Positions 15,139 to 26,600 of a stretch of 43,218 nucleotides of DNA are shown in pieces (the stretch's first letter is position 1; the number at the start of each line of letters is the position of its first letter). Made by a program: the position numbers and the translations under genes. Origin of the DNA: an uncultured Clostridia bacterium (GTDB lineage Bacteria; Bacillota; Clostridia; TANB77; CAG-508); NCBI GenBank assembly GCA_944392455.1, contig CALXWP010000011.1:1-43218 (forward strand), written 5' to 3'. The notes under the pieces are model-generated. The model ran no database searches. It was not told the DNA's origin and saw nothing but the letters and a program-made list of their open reading frames with translations.

Positions 15139-15912
15139 ATGAGTAAAAGAAGTAAAAAAAATAATCTAACTAAATTTATAATAGCTTTAATTCTACTAAT
15201 TATTATTGGAATAATTGGATATATAAATCCTGAATTTCAAGAATTTATACTTGGAGATTTAAATGAACAAAATAGCAATACATCAGTTCAAAGTGAACTA
15301 TCATATACAACTTCTTTTGATTTAAATTCTATCCCTGAATTTAAAGATGTTCCATATGTTGTACTAAATGATAATAAACCAAACTTTGACGAAAGTAATC
15401 TTACAACCGACTCTTTTGAAAAATATAGTGAATTAGATTCTTTTGGTAGATGCGGTATAGCTTTTGCAAATATAAGCTTAGACACAATGCCTGATGAAGA
15501 TGAAGAAAGAGAAAGTATATCTAGTGTAGAACCTTCTGGTTGGTTAAATAAAAAATATGATATAGTTGATGGTGGATATTTATATAATCGTTGCCATTTG
15601 ATTGGGTATCAGTTAAGTGCTGAAAATGCAAATGAATTAAATCTTATAACAGGTACTAGATATATGAATACAGAAGGCATGCTTCTATTTGAGAATCAAA
15701 TAGCTGATTATATTAAAGAAACTAGAAACCATGTTTTATACAGAGTAACACCAATTTATGAAGGAAATAACTTAGTTGCAAGTGGAGTTCAATTAGAAGC
15801 AATGTCTATAGAAGACAATGGTGCTGGTATATGTTTTAATGTATATTGCTATAATGTACAACCTGGAATTACAATAGATTACTCTACTGGAGAAAGTAAA
15901 GAAAATGCTTAA
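15139..15912 (+). CDS. Secreted or membrane-anchored DNA/RNA non-specific endonuclease
   Basis: A 257-residue protein. An N-terminal membrane segment (about 11-27) follows a basic start, then a linker, then the beta-beta-alpha-metal nuclease domain. The active-site region reads YNRCHLIGYQL, the NRCH variant of the DRGH motif, followed by NLITGTRYMNTEGMLLFEN, which supplies the metal-binding Asn. EndA-type nucleases of Gram-positives degrade extracellular DNA at the cell surface for nutrition or competence; which applies here is not visible. GAGGT precedes the ATG. The stop lies inside the following terminator. Confidence 0.9.
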   Translation: MSKRSKKNNLTKFIIALILLIIIGIIGYINPEFQEFILGDLNEQNSNTSVQSELSYTTSFDLNSIPEFKDVPYVVLNDNKPNFDESNLTTDSFEKYSELDSFGRCGIAFANISLDTMPDEDEERESISSVEPSGWLNKKYDIVDGGYLYNRCHLIGYQLSAENANELNLITGTRYMNTEGMLLFENQIADYIKETRNHVLYRVTPIYEGNNLVASGVQLEAMSIEDNGAGICFNVYCYNVQPGITIDYSTGESKENA

Positions 15913-15928
15913 TATGCATTTTCTTTAC
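15896..15928. terminator. Bidirectional terminator between convergent genes
   Basis: A 13-bp perfect stem GTAAAGAAAATGC/GCATTTTCTTTAC with a 7-base loop overlaps the end of the nuclease gene and sits just before the convergent gene's 3' end. Confidence 0.75.
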
Positions 15929-15935
15929 TTTTCCT

Positions 15936-16625
15936 TTAATCTTCGATTCTTTCATATTCTCCATTTTTATATATAAATTTGTTTCCTTCTTTTGCTTCAT
16001 TTAATAATTGTCTGGGAAAGTTTACTTCTTCTATTTCAAAATCTGGTTTAGATGTTGTATCCCATAAAAATATTCTATTATTAATATCTTCTGTTACTAC
16101 ATATATATGTCCTTCTTTTCTATACTCTTGTAATTCCCTATCTTGTCTATCTAATATTTCTTCTGCTTTTTTGTATATCTTATTCAAAACATTTTCTGTT
16201 CCAATCTCATCTAGCTCAAATATTCCATCTTTTAATCTCATTACTTGATTCAGCCCGCTTCCTTCTGATAATTCGTTAACATTTACTTTTAAAGTAGTAT
16301 CTATATCTTTTCCCATTTGTATAACTCTATAATCATCACTATCCTTGATCTTATTAAAAATGAAATATAAATCTCCTTTATCCGTAGTGTTTTTAGCATA
16401 TTCTCTTAGTATCTCATCTCTTGCTTTCATAATGCTATTTTCCGATGATAAACTAGTTGTTCTTGCTGTTGTAATTTCAGACACAATATCTAAATTATTA
16501 TTTTCATTATCATTTAGTCTATCTGATACTTCTGTTAAAAAATCCTGTATTCCTTCTGTTATATTAGATATAACTTCATTATTACTAAGATTCTCTTTTA
16601 AATTATTAAAAAAATCCAAACTCAT
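15936..16625 (-). CDS. Hypothetical acidic protein, 229 aa
   Basis: AGGAGGAAG precedes the ATG. The product is soluble and acidic. A helical N-terminal half with Asn-rich linkers is followed by a C-terminal region holding YVVTEDINNRIFLWDTTSKPDFEIEEV and FIYKNGEYERIED, which looks like a small beta domain. No membrane segment or catalytic motif is visible, and I do not recognise the family. It stands alone between two terminators. Confidence 0.65.
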   Translation of the reverse strand: MSLDFFNNLKENLSNNEVISNITEGIQDFLTEVSDRLNDNENNNLDIVSEITTARTTSLSSENSIMKARDEILREYAKNTTDKGDLYFIFNKIKDSDDYRVIQMGKDIDTTLKVNVNELSEGSGLNQVMRLKDGIFELDEIGTENVLNKIYKKAEEILDRQDRELQEYRKEGHIYVVTEDINNRIFLWDTTSKPDFEIEEVNFPRQLLNEAKEGNKFIYKNGEYERIED

Positions 16626-16796
16626 AGACTTCCTCCTTTTTACACTAAATAAAATTCTTATAATTACATATTGAAGATTTGTATAGAATTATACAAGAAA
16701 TTAAAATATATAAATCAAATAAAATAAGTAAGATAAAATTTAATGTTATTATATAGTATAAGAAATATTATTTCAATATCCAAATAACTTTTTATA

Positions 16797-16835
16797 AAAA
16801 AACAAGAATTTTATTAAAAATTCTTGTTTTTTTAT
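16797..16835. terminator. Terminator after the HD-domain gene
   Basis: Arms AACAAGAATTTT/AAAATTCTTGTT are flanked by A-run and T-run. It lies 5 bases past the stop of the leftward HD gene. The 200 bases between it and the next start hold AT-rich promoter-type DNA and no gene. Confidence 0.7.
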
Positions 16836-16839
16836 TATT

Positions 16840-17406
16840 TTATATTTTTTTCATTTCTTCTTCTACTTTATCTTCACTTTCTCTCATGGCTAAGATCGTT
16901 TTTTCAAATAATTCATCTAATGACCATCCTAGTCTTTCTGCCCCCTCTTTTATTGTATCTCTTGAACATCCTGCTGCAAATTTTTTATCTTTAAATTTTT
17001 TCTTAAGACTTGATACTTCCATATCTTTTGTACTTTTTGAAGGTCTCATTTTTGCAGCTGCCCATATTAATCCTGTTAGTTCATCTACCGCAAATAATAT
17101 TTTTTCCATTTCATGTTCTGGCTCTATATCTGAGCATATTCCATATCCGTGGCTACATATAGCTCTTACCATTTCTTCAGGTGCACTTATTTCTTTTAAT
17201 AACTCTGGCGCCTTTTTACAATGTTCTTCTGGGTATTTTTCAAAATCTATATCATGTAATAACCCAACAATTCCCCAAAATTCTTCATCATGTCCTAATT
17301 CTTTAGCAAAATATCTCATAACATTTTCTACTGTATATGCATGCCTAATGTGAAATTCCTCTTGGTTATATTTTTTTAATAATTCTATAGCATCTCTTTT
17401 CTCCAT
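16840..17406 (-). CDS. HDIG-type HD-domain hydrolase
   Basis: A 188-residue protein with H22 (HIRHAYTVE), the HD pair in GLLHDIDFEKYPEEH, CSHGYG and FAVDELTGL, a complete metal-binding set of the small HDIG hydrolases found across Firmicutes. The C-terminal part (KKKFKDKKFAAGCSRDTIKEGAE) is typical of the same group. Substrate unknown. AGGAGGAC precedes the ATG. It is unrelated in sequence to the HD protein on the mobile element beyond the shared motif. Confidence 0.88.
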   Translation of the reverse strand: MEKRDAIELLKKYNQEEFHIRHAYTVENVMRYFAKELGHDEEFWGIVGLLHDIDFEKYPEEHCKKAPELLKEISAPEEMVRAICSHGYGICSDIEPEHEMEKILFAVDELTGLIWAAAKMRPSKSTKDMEVSSLKKKFKDKKFAAGCSRDTIKEGAERLGWSLDELFEKTILAMRESEDKVEEEMKKI

Positions 17407-17495
17407 AAATTAGTCCTCCTTTTTTTGTATTTGAATTATATCACATGTTATTATTTTATACATGATTTTTACTATATTTATTAAATATTTTTTCT

Positions 17496-19136
17496 CTAAT
17501 CTAAATTTTTTACACTAGGCGAATATAGTAAATTACCTTTATAATCATATCTAGATCCATGACATGGGCAATCCCATGTTTTGTCTAGATTGTTCCAAGT
17601 AAGTTCACAACCTAAATGTTTACAGATTGGATTAATTATATATATTTTTTCACTATTTTCTTTATAAACTCCTATTTTCTCTCCATTAATTTCTACAATT
17701 TTACCTTCTCCATCTTGAATTTGATTAATTTCCTCTTCTGGTAATTTTATCTTTTTTATAACTAATCCGTTTAGGCTTTCCTTTACCATATTTGTTACCT
17801 CTTTTATATTTTTTATAGGTTCAAATCTTGTCGATTTAAATATATCTTCATATTTATTTTTTCTTTTTAAAATCATATCCGCTATAATACTTGCCGCAAT
17901 ATTTGAAGTAGTCATTCCCCATTTATTAAAACCTGTCGCTACATATGCATTATCCCAAAGACTAGAAAACTTACCTATATATGGTATTTTATCTAAGGTT
18001 ATACAATCTTCTGTATTCCAACGATATTTTATCTTACCATTAGGACATATATTCTTAGCTATCTCCTCTAAATATTTATATGAATCACTTAAATCTTTAT
18101 CTTCTCCTGTTCTATTATCAAAACCAGCTACTATTAGCATATAGTTTTCTCTATATTTTGCCATTCTTAAAGATATTGTTGGTTTCTCAGAACTTATATA
18201 CATTCCATCAAATAACTTTTTTTCCGTTTCCATCCCTATTACAAAACTTGTTGATTGATACATTTTCATAAAATAAAATCCTGGTATATTAATTATTGGA
18301 TATTTGGTTGCTAATACCAAATATTTGGTATTTATAACACATCCATCCTCTGTAATTATTTCATATTTTCCTTCATTTTCATTAACTTCGATCACTTTTG
18401 TATTTTCATATATGTTAACTCCTGATTCTTTGCAAACTTTAGCTAAAGATATAAGATATTTGTATGGATTAAACTCTGCTTGTTTTTCAAATTTTATTCC
18501 TGCAATCGACTTTATTGGGATAATACTTTTTATTTTTTCTTTCACTATATTTTTTTCATTGTTAAGATCAGTATTATTTTTATTAAATGAATTATCCACA
18601 GCTATGTTTAATTTTTCATTATGGTTATCCACAGTTTGCACAGCTTTTATTTTATTTATTTCAATATTACTACCATCTATAAATTCTGCTTTTCCGCCAA
18701 ATTCATTAATAGCTGTAACTTCATCCTTAATTTTTTCTACTTTTTGAACCTTTTGTGTAAAAACATATGCAGGTTGATATTCAAAATCACAATCTATATT
18801 TTCGTTTTTTATTATATTACTAATATTCTCTATTGCCTCTTCATTTGCTTTATAGTAATTAAACGCAAAATCTTTTCCTTTCGAATCTAATAAATATTTA
18901 TATATTAATCCATGCTGACTTGTAACTTTAGCTGTACTGTAACCGCTTGTACTTTCTCCAATCTTATCTTTTTCTATAACTACTGTTTTTAGTTTTTCAT
19001 CTCTCAAATTATATGCTGTACTGATTCCAACAAGTCCGCCTCCTATAATGCAAACATCTACATTTAAATTTAAATTTGAATTTAATTTGGAATATTTTTC
19101 TCTGTTTTTTACACAATCTAACCAATATGATTTCAT
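17496..19136 (-). CDS. FAD-dependent oxidoreductase with C-terminal Rieske domain (YhfW-like)
   Basis: A 546-residue fusion. The N-terminus has the FAD-binding Rossmann motif CIIGGGLVGIS-x-AYNL and a DAO-type fold. The C-terminus (about 470-546) has the Rieske iron-sulphur motifs CKHLGC and CPCHGS. Bacillus YhfW has this layout; its substrate is not established. An Asn- and Lys-rich insert at about 165-215 lengthens the protein relative to that family. TAGGAGAG precedes the ATG, and a terminator separates it from folC upstream. Confidence 0.9.
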   Translation of the reverse strand: MKSYWLDCVKNREKYSKLNSNLNLNVDVCIIGGGLVGISTAYNLRDEKLKTVVIEKDKIGESTSGYSTAKVTSQHGLIYKYLLDSKGKDFAFNYYKANEEAIENISNIIKNENIDCDFEYQPAYVFTQKVQKVEKIKDEVTAINEFGGKAEFIDGSNIEINKIKAVQTVDNHNEKLNIAVDNSFNKNNTDLNNEKNIVKEKIKSIIPIKSIAGIKFEKQAEFNPYKYLISLAKVCKESGVNIYENTKVIEVNENEGKYEIITEDGCVINTKYLVLATKYPIINIPGFYFMKMYQSTSFVIGMETEKKLFDGMYISSEKPTISLRMAKYRENYMLIVAGFDNRTGEDKDLSDSYKYLEEIAKNICPNGKIKYRWNTEDCITLDKIPYIGKFSSLWDNAYVATGFNKWGMTTSNIAASIIADMILKRKNKYEDIFKSTRFEPIKNIKEVTNMVKESLNGLVIKKIKLPEEEINQIQDGEGKIVEINGEKIGVYKENSEKIYIINPICKHLGCELTWNNLDKTWDCPCHGSRYDYKGNLLYSPSVKNLD

Positions 19137-19150
19137 TTTCTCACTCTCCT

Positions 19151-19190
19151 AAAAAAACTAATTATAGTATTACCCATAATTAGTTTTTTT
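19151..19190 (-). terminator. Terminator downstream of folC
   Basis: A 15-bp stem AAAAAAACTAATTAT/ATAATTAGTTTTTTT (19151-19165, 19176-19190) ends in a T-run on both strands. Confidence 0.75.
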
Positions 19191-19232
19191 AATCTTTTTA
19201 TATACAAATTACTCTTATTTATAATTTTTATC

Positions 19233-20537
19233 TTAATTTTTAACCTTTCCACATTTAATAAAATTATCCACATCTCCATAAATATAAAAACTACCAATAA
19301 TAAATGTTACTGTCTTTTTTTCTTTTAAATTCATAATATCTTTTATAGCTGTTTTCAATGTTTTAGCATATATCTTCTGATTTTTATTTTTATATTTTTC
19401 AGCCACATTATATAATATATCCTTTGAAGTATATCTTTCTTCATTATTACCAGATGTAAATATAAATCTCGAATTATCATCTTCTTCTAAAATCATTTGT
19501 ATAATTTTTTCATAATCTTTTCTTTTTAAAATAGATATAACATATATTTTTTCAAACTCATTGTAATACATTTTTATTGAATGTTTTAGATTATTTATTG
19601 CTTGTTCGTTATGTCCTCCATCATAAATAATTAGCGGATCTTTATTTATCTCTTCAAATCTTCCCCTGTGGATAACTGTTGAAAGACCTTTTCTAATGCT
19701 ATCTTCAGAAACTTTAACCCCTAACCCATTTAATAGTTCCATACATTTAATAGATATAATTGCATTATGTGGTTGACAAATTCCTTTTAGATTAATTGAT
19801 ATATTTTTATAATTTTCAAAATCAAAATGCTGAAAATTTTGATCATAATTATAATTTTTTATATCACTCTTTTTTAATATATATAACTTATTTTTTTTGG
19901 TTTTACATGTATTTATAAAAATTTCATTCACTTCTTTATTATTTTCAAAAATAATTGTATTTGAATTTTCTTTTATTATTCCTGCTTTTTGAATTGCAAT
20001 TTCTTCTAATGAATTTCCTAATATTTGAACATGATCATATCCTATAGATGTTATTATAGATACAAGTGGTTTTGTTATAATATTAGTACAATCATATAAT
20101 CCACCAAGTCCTGTTTCTAAAACAACAAAGTCAACATTATTTCTATAAAAATATAATAGCCCCATTATTGTTTCTAATTCAAATAATGTAATGTCAATAT
20201 TATTCAACTTATTGTATTTCTTTATTTTTGGTTCTAATTCATTTATTAAACTTATTAAATCTTCATCTGAAATATTTCTTCCATTTATACTTATTCTTTC
20301 ATTATATTTGATTAAATGTGGTGATAAAAATTTTCCTACTTTATACCCTTGCTTAACAAGAATGTTAGAAATCATTTCTGTACAACTACCTTTTCCATTA
20401 GTTCCTGCAATATGGATAAATTTCATTTCTTTTTCAAAATTATTATACTCACTCATAAAAAATTTCATAGCATATAATGATGGATTTTTTGTGCCTTTTA
20501 AAAAATTATTTAAATATTCTTCTACATTTTTCATCAT
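19233..20537 (-). CDS. folC: Folylpolyglutamate synthase / dihydrofolate synthase
   Basis: A 434-residue Mur-ligase-type enzyme that adds glutamate to folates, and in many Firmicutes also makes dihydrofolate. The P-loop reads HIAGTNGKGSCTEM (residues about 41-54), then FLSPHLIKYNERI, the metal-binding ETGLGGLYDCTNI, SIGYDHVQILG and HRGRFEEI, all FolC signatures. Length is normal. The start is ATGATG at 20537/20534 with a weak AAAAGGG upstream. It stands between the protease gene and the FAD oxidoreductase gene on the same strand. Confidence 0.93.
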   Translation of the reverse strand: MMKNVEEYLNNFLKGTKNPSLYAMKFFMSEYNNFEKEMKFIHIAGTNGKGSCTEMISNILVKQGYKVGKFLSPHLIKYNERISINGRNISDEDLISLINELEPKIKKYNKLNNIDITLFELETIMGLLYFYRNNVDFVVLETGLGGLYDCTNIITKPLVSIITSIGYDHVQILGNSLEEIAIQKAGIIKENSNTIIFENNKEVNEIFINTCKTKKNKLYILKKSDIKNYNYDQNFQHFDFENYKNISINLKGICQPHNAIISIKCMELLNGLGVKVSEDSIRKGLSTVIHRGRFEEINKDPLIIYDGGHNEQAINNLKHSIKMYYNEFEKIYVISILKRKDYEKIIQMILEEDDNSRFIFTSGNNEERYTSKDILYNVAEKYKNKNQKIYAKTLKTAIKDIMNLKEKKTVTFIIGSFYIYGDVDNFIKCGKVKN

Positions 20538-20631
20538 AATTGATATCCCTTTTATTCTTATTTTTAATAAATTTTATTATATTACAATATGCATGCTTTT
20601 TTCAATATATCCATTGTTAATTATTATTAAT

Positions 20632-21769
20632 TTATTTTCTTTTTAGTGTTGCTTCTATTTCAATTTGTTTATAATTTCTTTGTATTATTAATTTAACCTT
20701 ATCTCCTGGTTTTTTTGTATAAATATAGCATCTTAAATCACACATTCTCTCCAATTTGTTATCATCTATACTTAAAATAATATCTCCTTCTTTTAATCCT
20801 GCTTCTTTGGCAGCAGAATTAGTATTTATACTTTCTATATAAATTCCATTATTAAATCTTAAGCTATCATCAATATAACCTAATACATTTTTGTCAAAAG
20901 CAAATACCCCCAGACTTGCCTCTTCAAATTTTCCATTTTCTTTAAAACTTTTTATAACACTTTTTACAGAATTTATAGGAATAGCAAAACTAATACCTTC
21001 TGCAGATGTTATTTTTACTCCATTTATACCTATAATCTCTCCATCTAGGTTTATTAAGGGTCCTCCACTATTACCTGGATTTATTGTCGCATCAGTTTGG
21101 ATAAGATCTTCCATATATGTTTCTTCTCCATCTTCTTCAAACTTTATTGTTCTATTTAAAGCACTTATTATTCCTGCTGTCACTGTTCTTTGAAATTCGA
21201 ATCCAATTGGATTTCCTATTGCATATACACTCTCTCCAACTTGAATTTCATCAGAATTTCCTAAATTTACTTCTTTTAATCCTGTTTTGTTTATTTTTAC
21301 TATTGACATATCTATGTCAGTATTTGACCATACAACATTACCGTTATATGTTTTACCATCTATAAGCGTTATATAGCAAGTACTATATTTTTCTCCGACT
21401 CACATGTGCATTTGTCAATATATATCCATCTTCTGCCACAATAACTCCTGTACCTAGCCCTAAATCCGAAATATTTTCTTCTGAAAATATACTATTTCCT
21501 GTATCTTTTACTTTAGATATTCCAACAATACTTTCATTAATATTTTGTATCATTTCTATAACTGTTTCATCTTTTTCTTTAGTTTCTCCTATAGTTTGTA
21601 TAGTTTTCTCTATTACTATATTTTCATTATTTTCACCCTCACTTATATTAATACTGTCATATATTATGTATGATAAAATTAAACATAAAAAGACTAAAAG
21701 GATTATTAATATTTTTAACAAATTTCCCTTTAGTCTTCTCTTTTTATCTTCTTTTAAATAGTCACTCAT
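20632..21769 (-). CDS. HtrA/DegP-like membrane-anchored serine protease, frame shifted +1 at CGG
   Basis: Two frames, 21769 to about 21397 and onward to 20632, together give an HtrA-like protease of about 378 residues: a cytoplasmic basic start, one membrane helix (about 18-37), a trypsin-like domain and a C-terminal PDZ domain (SAAKEAGLKEGDIILSI). The catalytic His (TNAHV) lies before the break; the Asp (TDIDMSIVKI) and Ser (TINPGNSGGPL) lie after it. One extra C at 21397 turns AGT GGA GAA AAA into AGT CGG AGA AAA, with TAG three codons on. GGAGGT precedes the ATG. Without a shift only an inactive 128-residue fragment is made. Confidence 0.85.
21394..21397 (-). other. In-frame CGGA at the protease frame shift
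   Basis: In-frame context is AGT-CGG-AGA. Omitting the C gives AGT-GGA-GAA and joins TNAHVS to GEKYSTCYITLIDG. Confidence 0.8.
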
Positions 21770-21856
21770 TTATATACCTCCAGCAAAAAACATTTATCTT
21801 TGATTATATTTTTGCCAGATTTATCTGTTTTTAAACTATTTATTTACTTGTTTATA

Positions 21857-23548
21857 CTATTTTGTCATCTTTTTTATTTCTACATATCTTTTAACTTTTT
21901 GTGTTGTTGTTTTCTCTAATGGCTCATCTGTAAGTGTAATCTCTTTTATATGTTTAAAAGTAGGTAATTCTTTATTGATATTTTTAATATCTTCCCATAT
22001 TAACTTTTTATATTCGTCCTCTTTCTTTTCTCCAAAATGTTCCACTATTGTCTCTTTGTTATACACAATTTTTGCACATAATAAAGTATCTGTTTTTGTC
22101 TTATTTCTTGCATATACTATATTTTCTTCAACATATGGTAATTTATTTATTAGAAACTCTATTTCTTGTGGATAAATATTTTTTCCGTTTTTTAATACTA
22201 TAATGTCACTTTGTCTTCCTGTAATATATATATATCCATCTTTATCAATATATCCATAATCTCCTGTATGTAGCCATCCATCTTCTAAAGCTTTTTTTGT
22301 TGCCTCTTCATTTTCATAATATCCGAGCATTATATTTGGTCCTTTTCCTAATATTTCTCCTACTCCATCTTTATCTGGATTGTCAATCTTTATTTGCACA
22401 TTTTTTAGAGGTATACCTATTGATCCTGCTCTTTTTCTTTCAGAGGATTCCGCTGTAAGTACTGGTGAGCTTTCTGTTAAGCCATAACCTTGGATTAGTT
22501 CAATTCCCAAATCATTATACCACTCTATAGTCTCTTTATCCATTGGTGCTGCACCATATAATACTACCCTTAAATATTCATCGAATTGTTTTAAAACTGG
22601 TTTAAATAGTTTTTTTCTTACATCTATATGGCATTTTAATAATCCATGTGATAATTTAGTTATAGCATTTATCATTCCCTGCTTTCCACTGTCTGCAATT
22701 GCTTTTTTTATTTTTTTAGACATTGTTTCAAGTACAAGAGGTACTGCTACAAACACTGAAATTTTATATTCTTTTAGATTGTTTGCTATATATCTTAATC
22801 CTTCACAAAATGCAATTGTCGCCCCACAAAATGTTCCATAAAGAAATGTAATACTACATTCAAATGTATGGTGTATTGGTAAAAATGATAATAAAGTATC
22901 TGTAGTGTACATTCTAAAATTATATTGATAGTTTGATATATTTTTACAAATATTTTCTTGAGATAACATAACAGCTTTAGGCTCATTTGTTGTTCCTGAA
23001 GTAAATAGCATAATATACATTTCATTTTCTTTTAATTTTACTTCATTATACTTACTTTCACCCTTTTTAATTATTTCTTGTCCATCTTTAAGTACTTGCT
23101 CAAATGAAATTACTCCTTCTGTTTCAGTTTTATCCATACATATTTGATACTTTATATCACAACCTTGCTGTATTGCTTCATTTACTGCCTCTTGATATTT
23201 TTCTTCATAAACTATAGCATCTGCCCTGCTTCTTTTTAATAATTTTTCTATTTCAATTTTAGTTAGAGCTTTATCCAATGGTACGATTATTCTTCCTGCA
23301 GTAGTCACACCTAGATAGGTTACACACCATTCATATCTATTATTTCCTATAACAGCAACTCTTTTAACATCAGATGCTATTACTCTTTCTGCTACTTTTT
23401 TTATATCTTCTATAAATTCATTATATTTTATTTCATGTATTGTTCCGTCTTTTTTATATTTAAATGCAGTATTTTCTCCATATTCTTCATACCTTTTAAC
23501 AAGTTGTCTAAAATTTGATACTTCAGCAAGATATTCCTTATTTTCCAT
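21857..23548 (-). CDS. AMP-dependent long-chain acyl-CoA ligase
   Basis: A 563-residue adenylate-forming enzyme that activates a carboxylic acid, typically a fatty acid, as acyl-AMP and then acyl-CoA. Motifs: P-loop MLFTSGTTNEPKAVML, LIQGYGLTESSPVL, the TGDYGYIDKDGYIYITGR hinge, and the C-terminal Lys in EKTTTQKVKRY. AGGAGGT precedes the ATG. It is divergent from the NRPS gene across a 125-base gap. Its product could supply an acyl starter to the NRPS, which begins with a condensation domain, but the opposite orientation makes this only a suggestion. Confidence 0.9.
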   Translation of the reverse strand: MENKEYLAEVSNFRQLVKRYEEYGENTAFKYKKDGTIHEIKYNEFIEDIKKVAERVIASDVKRVAVIGNNRYEWCVTYLGVTTAGRIIVPLDKALTKIEIEKLLKRSRADAIVYEEKYQEAVNEAIQQGCDIKYQICMDKTETEGVISFEQVLKDGQEIIKKGESKYNEVKLKENEMYIMLFTSGTTNEPKAVMLSQENICKNISNYQYNFRMYTTDTLLSFLPIHHTFECSITFLYGTFCGATIAFCEGLRYIANNLKEYKISVFVAVPLVLETMSKKIKKAIADSGKQGMINAITKLSHGLLKCHIDVRKKLFKPVLKQFDEYLRVVLYGAAPMDKETIEWYNDLGIELIQGYGLTESSPVLTAESSERKRAGSIGIPLKNVQIKIDNPDKDGVGEILGKGPNIMLGYYENEEATKKALEDGWLHTGDYGYIDKDGYIYITGRQSDIIVLKNGKNIYPQEIEFLINKLPYVEENIVYARNKTKTDTLLCAKIVYNKETIVEHFGEKKEDEYKKLIWEDIKNINKELPTFKHIKEITLTDEPLEKTTTQKVKRYVEIKKMTK

Positions 23549-23673
23549 TAGATTACCTCCTATATCTTATTTTTCCCTAATTTTATAATAAATTGGTAAA
23601 ATATTCAACAATTTATTGATTTTTAATTTCTTTAAGTATATAATTTTTTTAAAGTTTTTTTTAAGGTGATTTT

Positions 23674-26600
23674 ATGGACAATATTAAACTATATGATTTG
23701 ACTATACCTCAAAAGTCAATTTATTTAACAGAACAATATGCTTCTGGAACAACTATCAATCTAATAAGTGGAGATGTAGTTTTTGAAGAAAATGTAAATC
23801 TAAGTTTGATAGAAAAAGCTTTGAACATTTATATTAAGAAAAATAACTCAATGAGAATAAGGATTTGTATGTTAGATGGACATCCTAAACAATACATAAG
23901 TGAATACAAACCTTTTAAACTAAATATTATAGACATTTCTGATAATGATGAATTAGAAAAATATAAGGAAAAGATTATTAATACTCCAATCAAATTTTTT
24001 GATTCGGATTTGTTTTCTTTTACTCTTTTTAATATAAAAAATGAAAGATTTGTTCTAAATGTAACTTTTCATCACATTATTTCTGATGCATGGACTATGA
24101 GTTTATTTGTTAAGAAGTTCATGCCTATATATTCATCTCTTTTAAAAGGTGAAGAGATTGATTTTTGTGAGGACTTCTCTTATTTAGACTTTATTAGTAG
24201 TGAAAATAACTATATAAATAGTTCTCGTTTCCAAAAAGATAGAGATTTTTGGAATAATTTCTTTGACTTCGAGCCAGAACAATCTTTAATATCTGACAAA
24301 AAAGAAAATATTATAAATACATCTGCTAAAAGAAAAATTTATTCATTAGATCAAAATTTATATTCTAATATTATAGAATTTTGCAAAAATAAAAAATGTT
24401 CAGTTTACACTTTTTTTATGGCTATTTATTCTCTTTACTTAGCAAGAATAAATAATGCAGATTCTTCCACTATAGGAACTCCCGTATTAAATAGAACGAA
24501 TTTTAAAGAAAAGAATACTGTAGGTATGTATATTAGTACTATACCTTTTTACATAAAAATAAACTATGAAGATAGTTTTAATTTGTTTTTAAAAAATGTA
24601 TCTTCAAATCAAATGGCTTTTTATAGACATCAAAGATATCCATATTCTAATTTGCTAGAAGATTTAAAAGCTAAATATGATTTTTCATACAATCTTTATG
24701 ATATAGCTATTTCTTATCAAAATGCTAGGGATGAAAGAGATTCCTTTGATATAAAATTCCATACTGATTGGGCTTTTAATTATAATTCTTCAGACACATT
24801 ACAAATTCATTTTTATGATATGGATGATACTGGAATAATTCAAATTTATTACGACTATCAAATATCAAAACTTTCTGAAAAGGATATTGAAAATATACAT
24901 AATAGAATATTAAATATAATAAAACAAATTTTACAAAATCCTGATACTACGCTTAAAAATATAGATTTAGTATCTGAAAAAGAAAAAAATAAAATTTTAA
25001 CAGAATTTAATTATTCTTATGTAGAACATCCAAGCAATATCGGAGTTCATGAATTAATAGAAAACGTTGCTAAAAAGTATCCTAACAATATTGCAGTTAC
25101 ATATAATTCTGATAAAATTACATATCAAGAATTAATACATAAATCCACAATTATAGCTCAAGATCTTATAAAAAAAGGAGTAAAAAATAAGGATTGTGTT
25201 TCTGTATTATTTAAAGAAAAAGATATAAACCTTATCTGTTCTTTATTAGGAATATTAAAAGCAGGTGCTACATTTTTGGCTATTTATTCTGATTATCCTG
25301 ATGAGAGAATTCAATATATATTAAAAAATAGTAAATCTAAATTACTAATTACGGAAAATAGATTTAACGATAAAAACTTTGATATTCCAGTTTTATATAT
25401 AGAGGATATAAAAGGAGACACAAATATTAATAATTTTCCAAAAGTCGCTTCAGATGACAATGCTTATATTATATACACATCTGGATCTACTGGAAATCCT
25501 AAAGGAACTATGCAAACACATAATAATCTTATTAATTTTGTATATTCTTTTAATAATTATTTAGATAATTCATTAACAGAAAATGATGTATTTTTGTCTG
25601 TTACTAATATATGTTTTGATGTAAGTATGGCTGAAATTTTTACTTCACTTATGTTTGGTTCAAATTTACATTTATATAGAGATTTGAACTATAGTAGTAC
25701 TAGTGAACTTGCAAAATATATTATAGATAATAAAATTACTTTTGCTTATTTTCCACCATCAATGTTACATGATGTATATGAAGAATTAAAAAAATATAAA
25801 AAAATTAGTTTAAACAAAATGCTTGTAGGTGTAGAGCCAATTAAAGCTATAACTTTAAAGAATTATTTATCATTAAATCCTAACATGAAGATTATAAATG
25901 GTTATGGTCCTTCTGAAACAACTATTTGTTGTACAATGTATAAATTTAATGATAACTTACCTGATGATTTTATAACTCCTATTGGTTCACCTATAGGTAA
26001 TTCTAAAATTCTTATTTATGATAAAATGAAAAAATTGGTTCCTGTAGGAGTAGTAGGAGAAATATATGTACAAGGTGAATGTGTTGGTAATGGATACTTA
26101 AATAATCCAGAAAAAACTGCCGAAAGTTTTGATATAACAAATAAAATTTATAAAACTGGTGATTCTGCAAAATGGCTTCCAGATGGTTCTATATTATTTA
26201 TAGGCAGAAATGATAATCAAATAAAATATAGAGGTTATAGAATTGATATAGGAGAAATAGAAGCTACAATAAGAAAAATTCCAGGTGTAAAAAATTGCAT
26301 TGTATTACTTAATAAAACAAATAGCAATTCTTCACTAGTTGCATTTATAATATTAGATAATTTAAAATTAACTGAAGAAAAATTTAGGAATATCTTAGTT
26401 ACAAAACTTCCCCACTATATGCTTCCTAGTCAGTTCATATTCTTAAATGAATTTCCTTTAAATACTAGTGGAAAAATTGATAGAAAAGAATTAATTAAAT
26501 TACTAGAGAAATTTGCAAGATCTAAATATATTGCCCCTAGAAATAAAATAGAGCAAATACTTTCAGATATTTGGTCTAAAACTTTATGTATTCCAAAAGT

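Noticed and set aside
21975..22175. Rightward open frame opposite the acyl-CoA ligase, and similar antisense frames elsewhere
   Set aside because: They lie wholly opposite well-supported genes, lack ribosome binding sites and encode Phe/Leu/Ser-rich shadow peptides.
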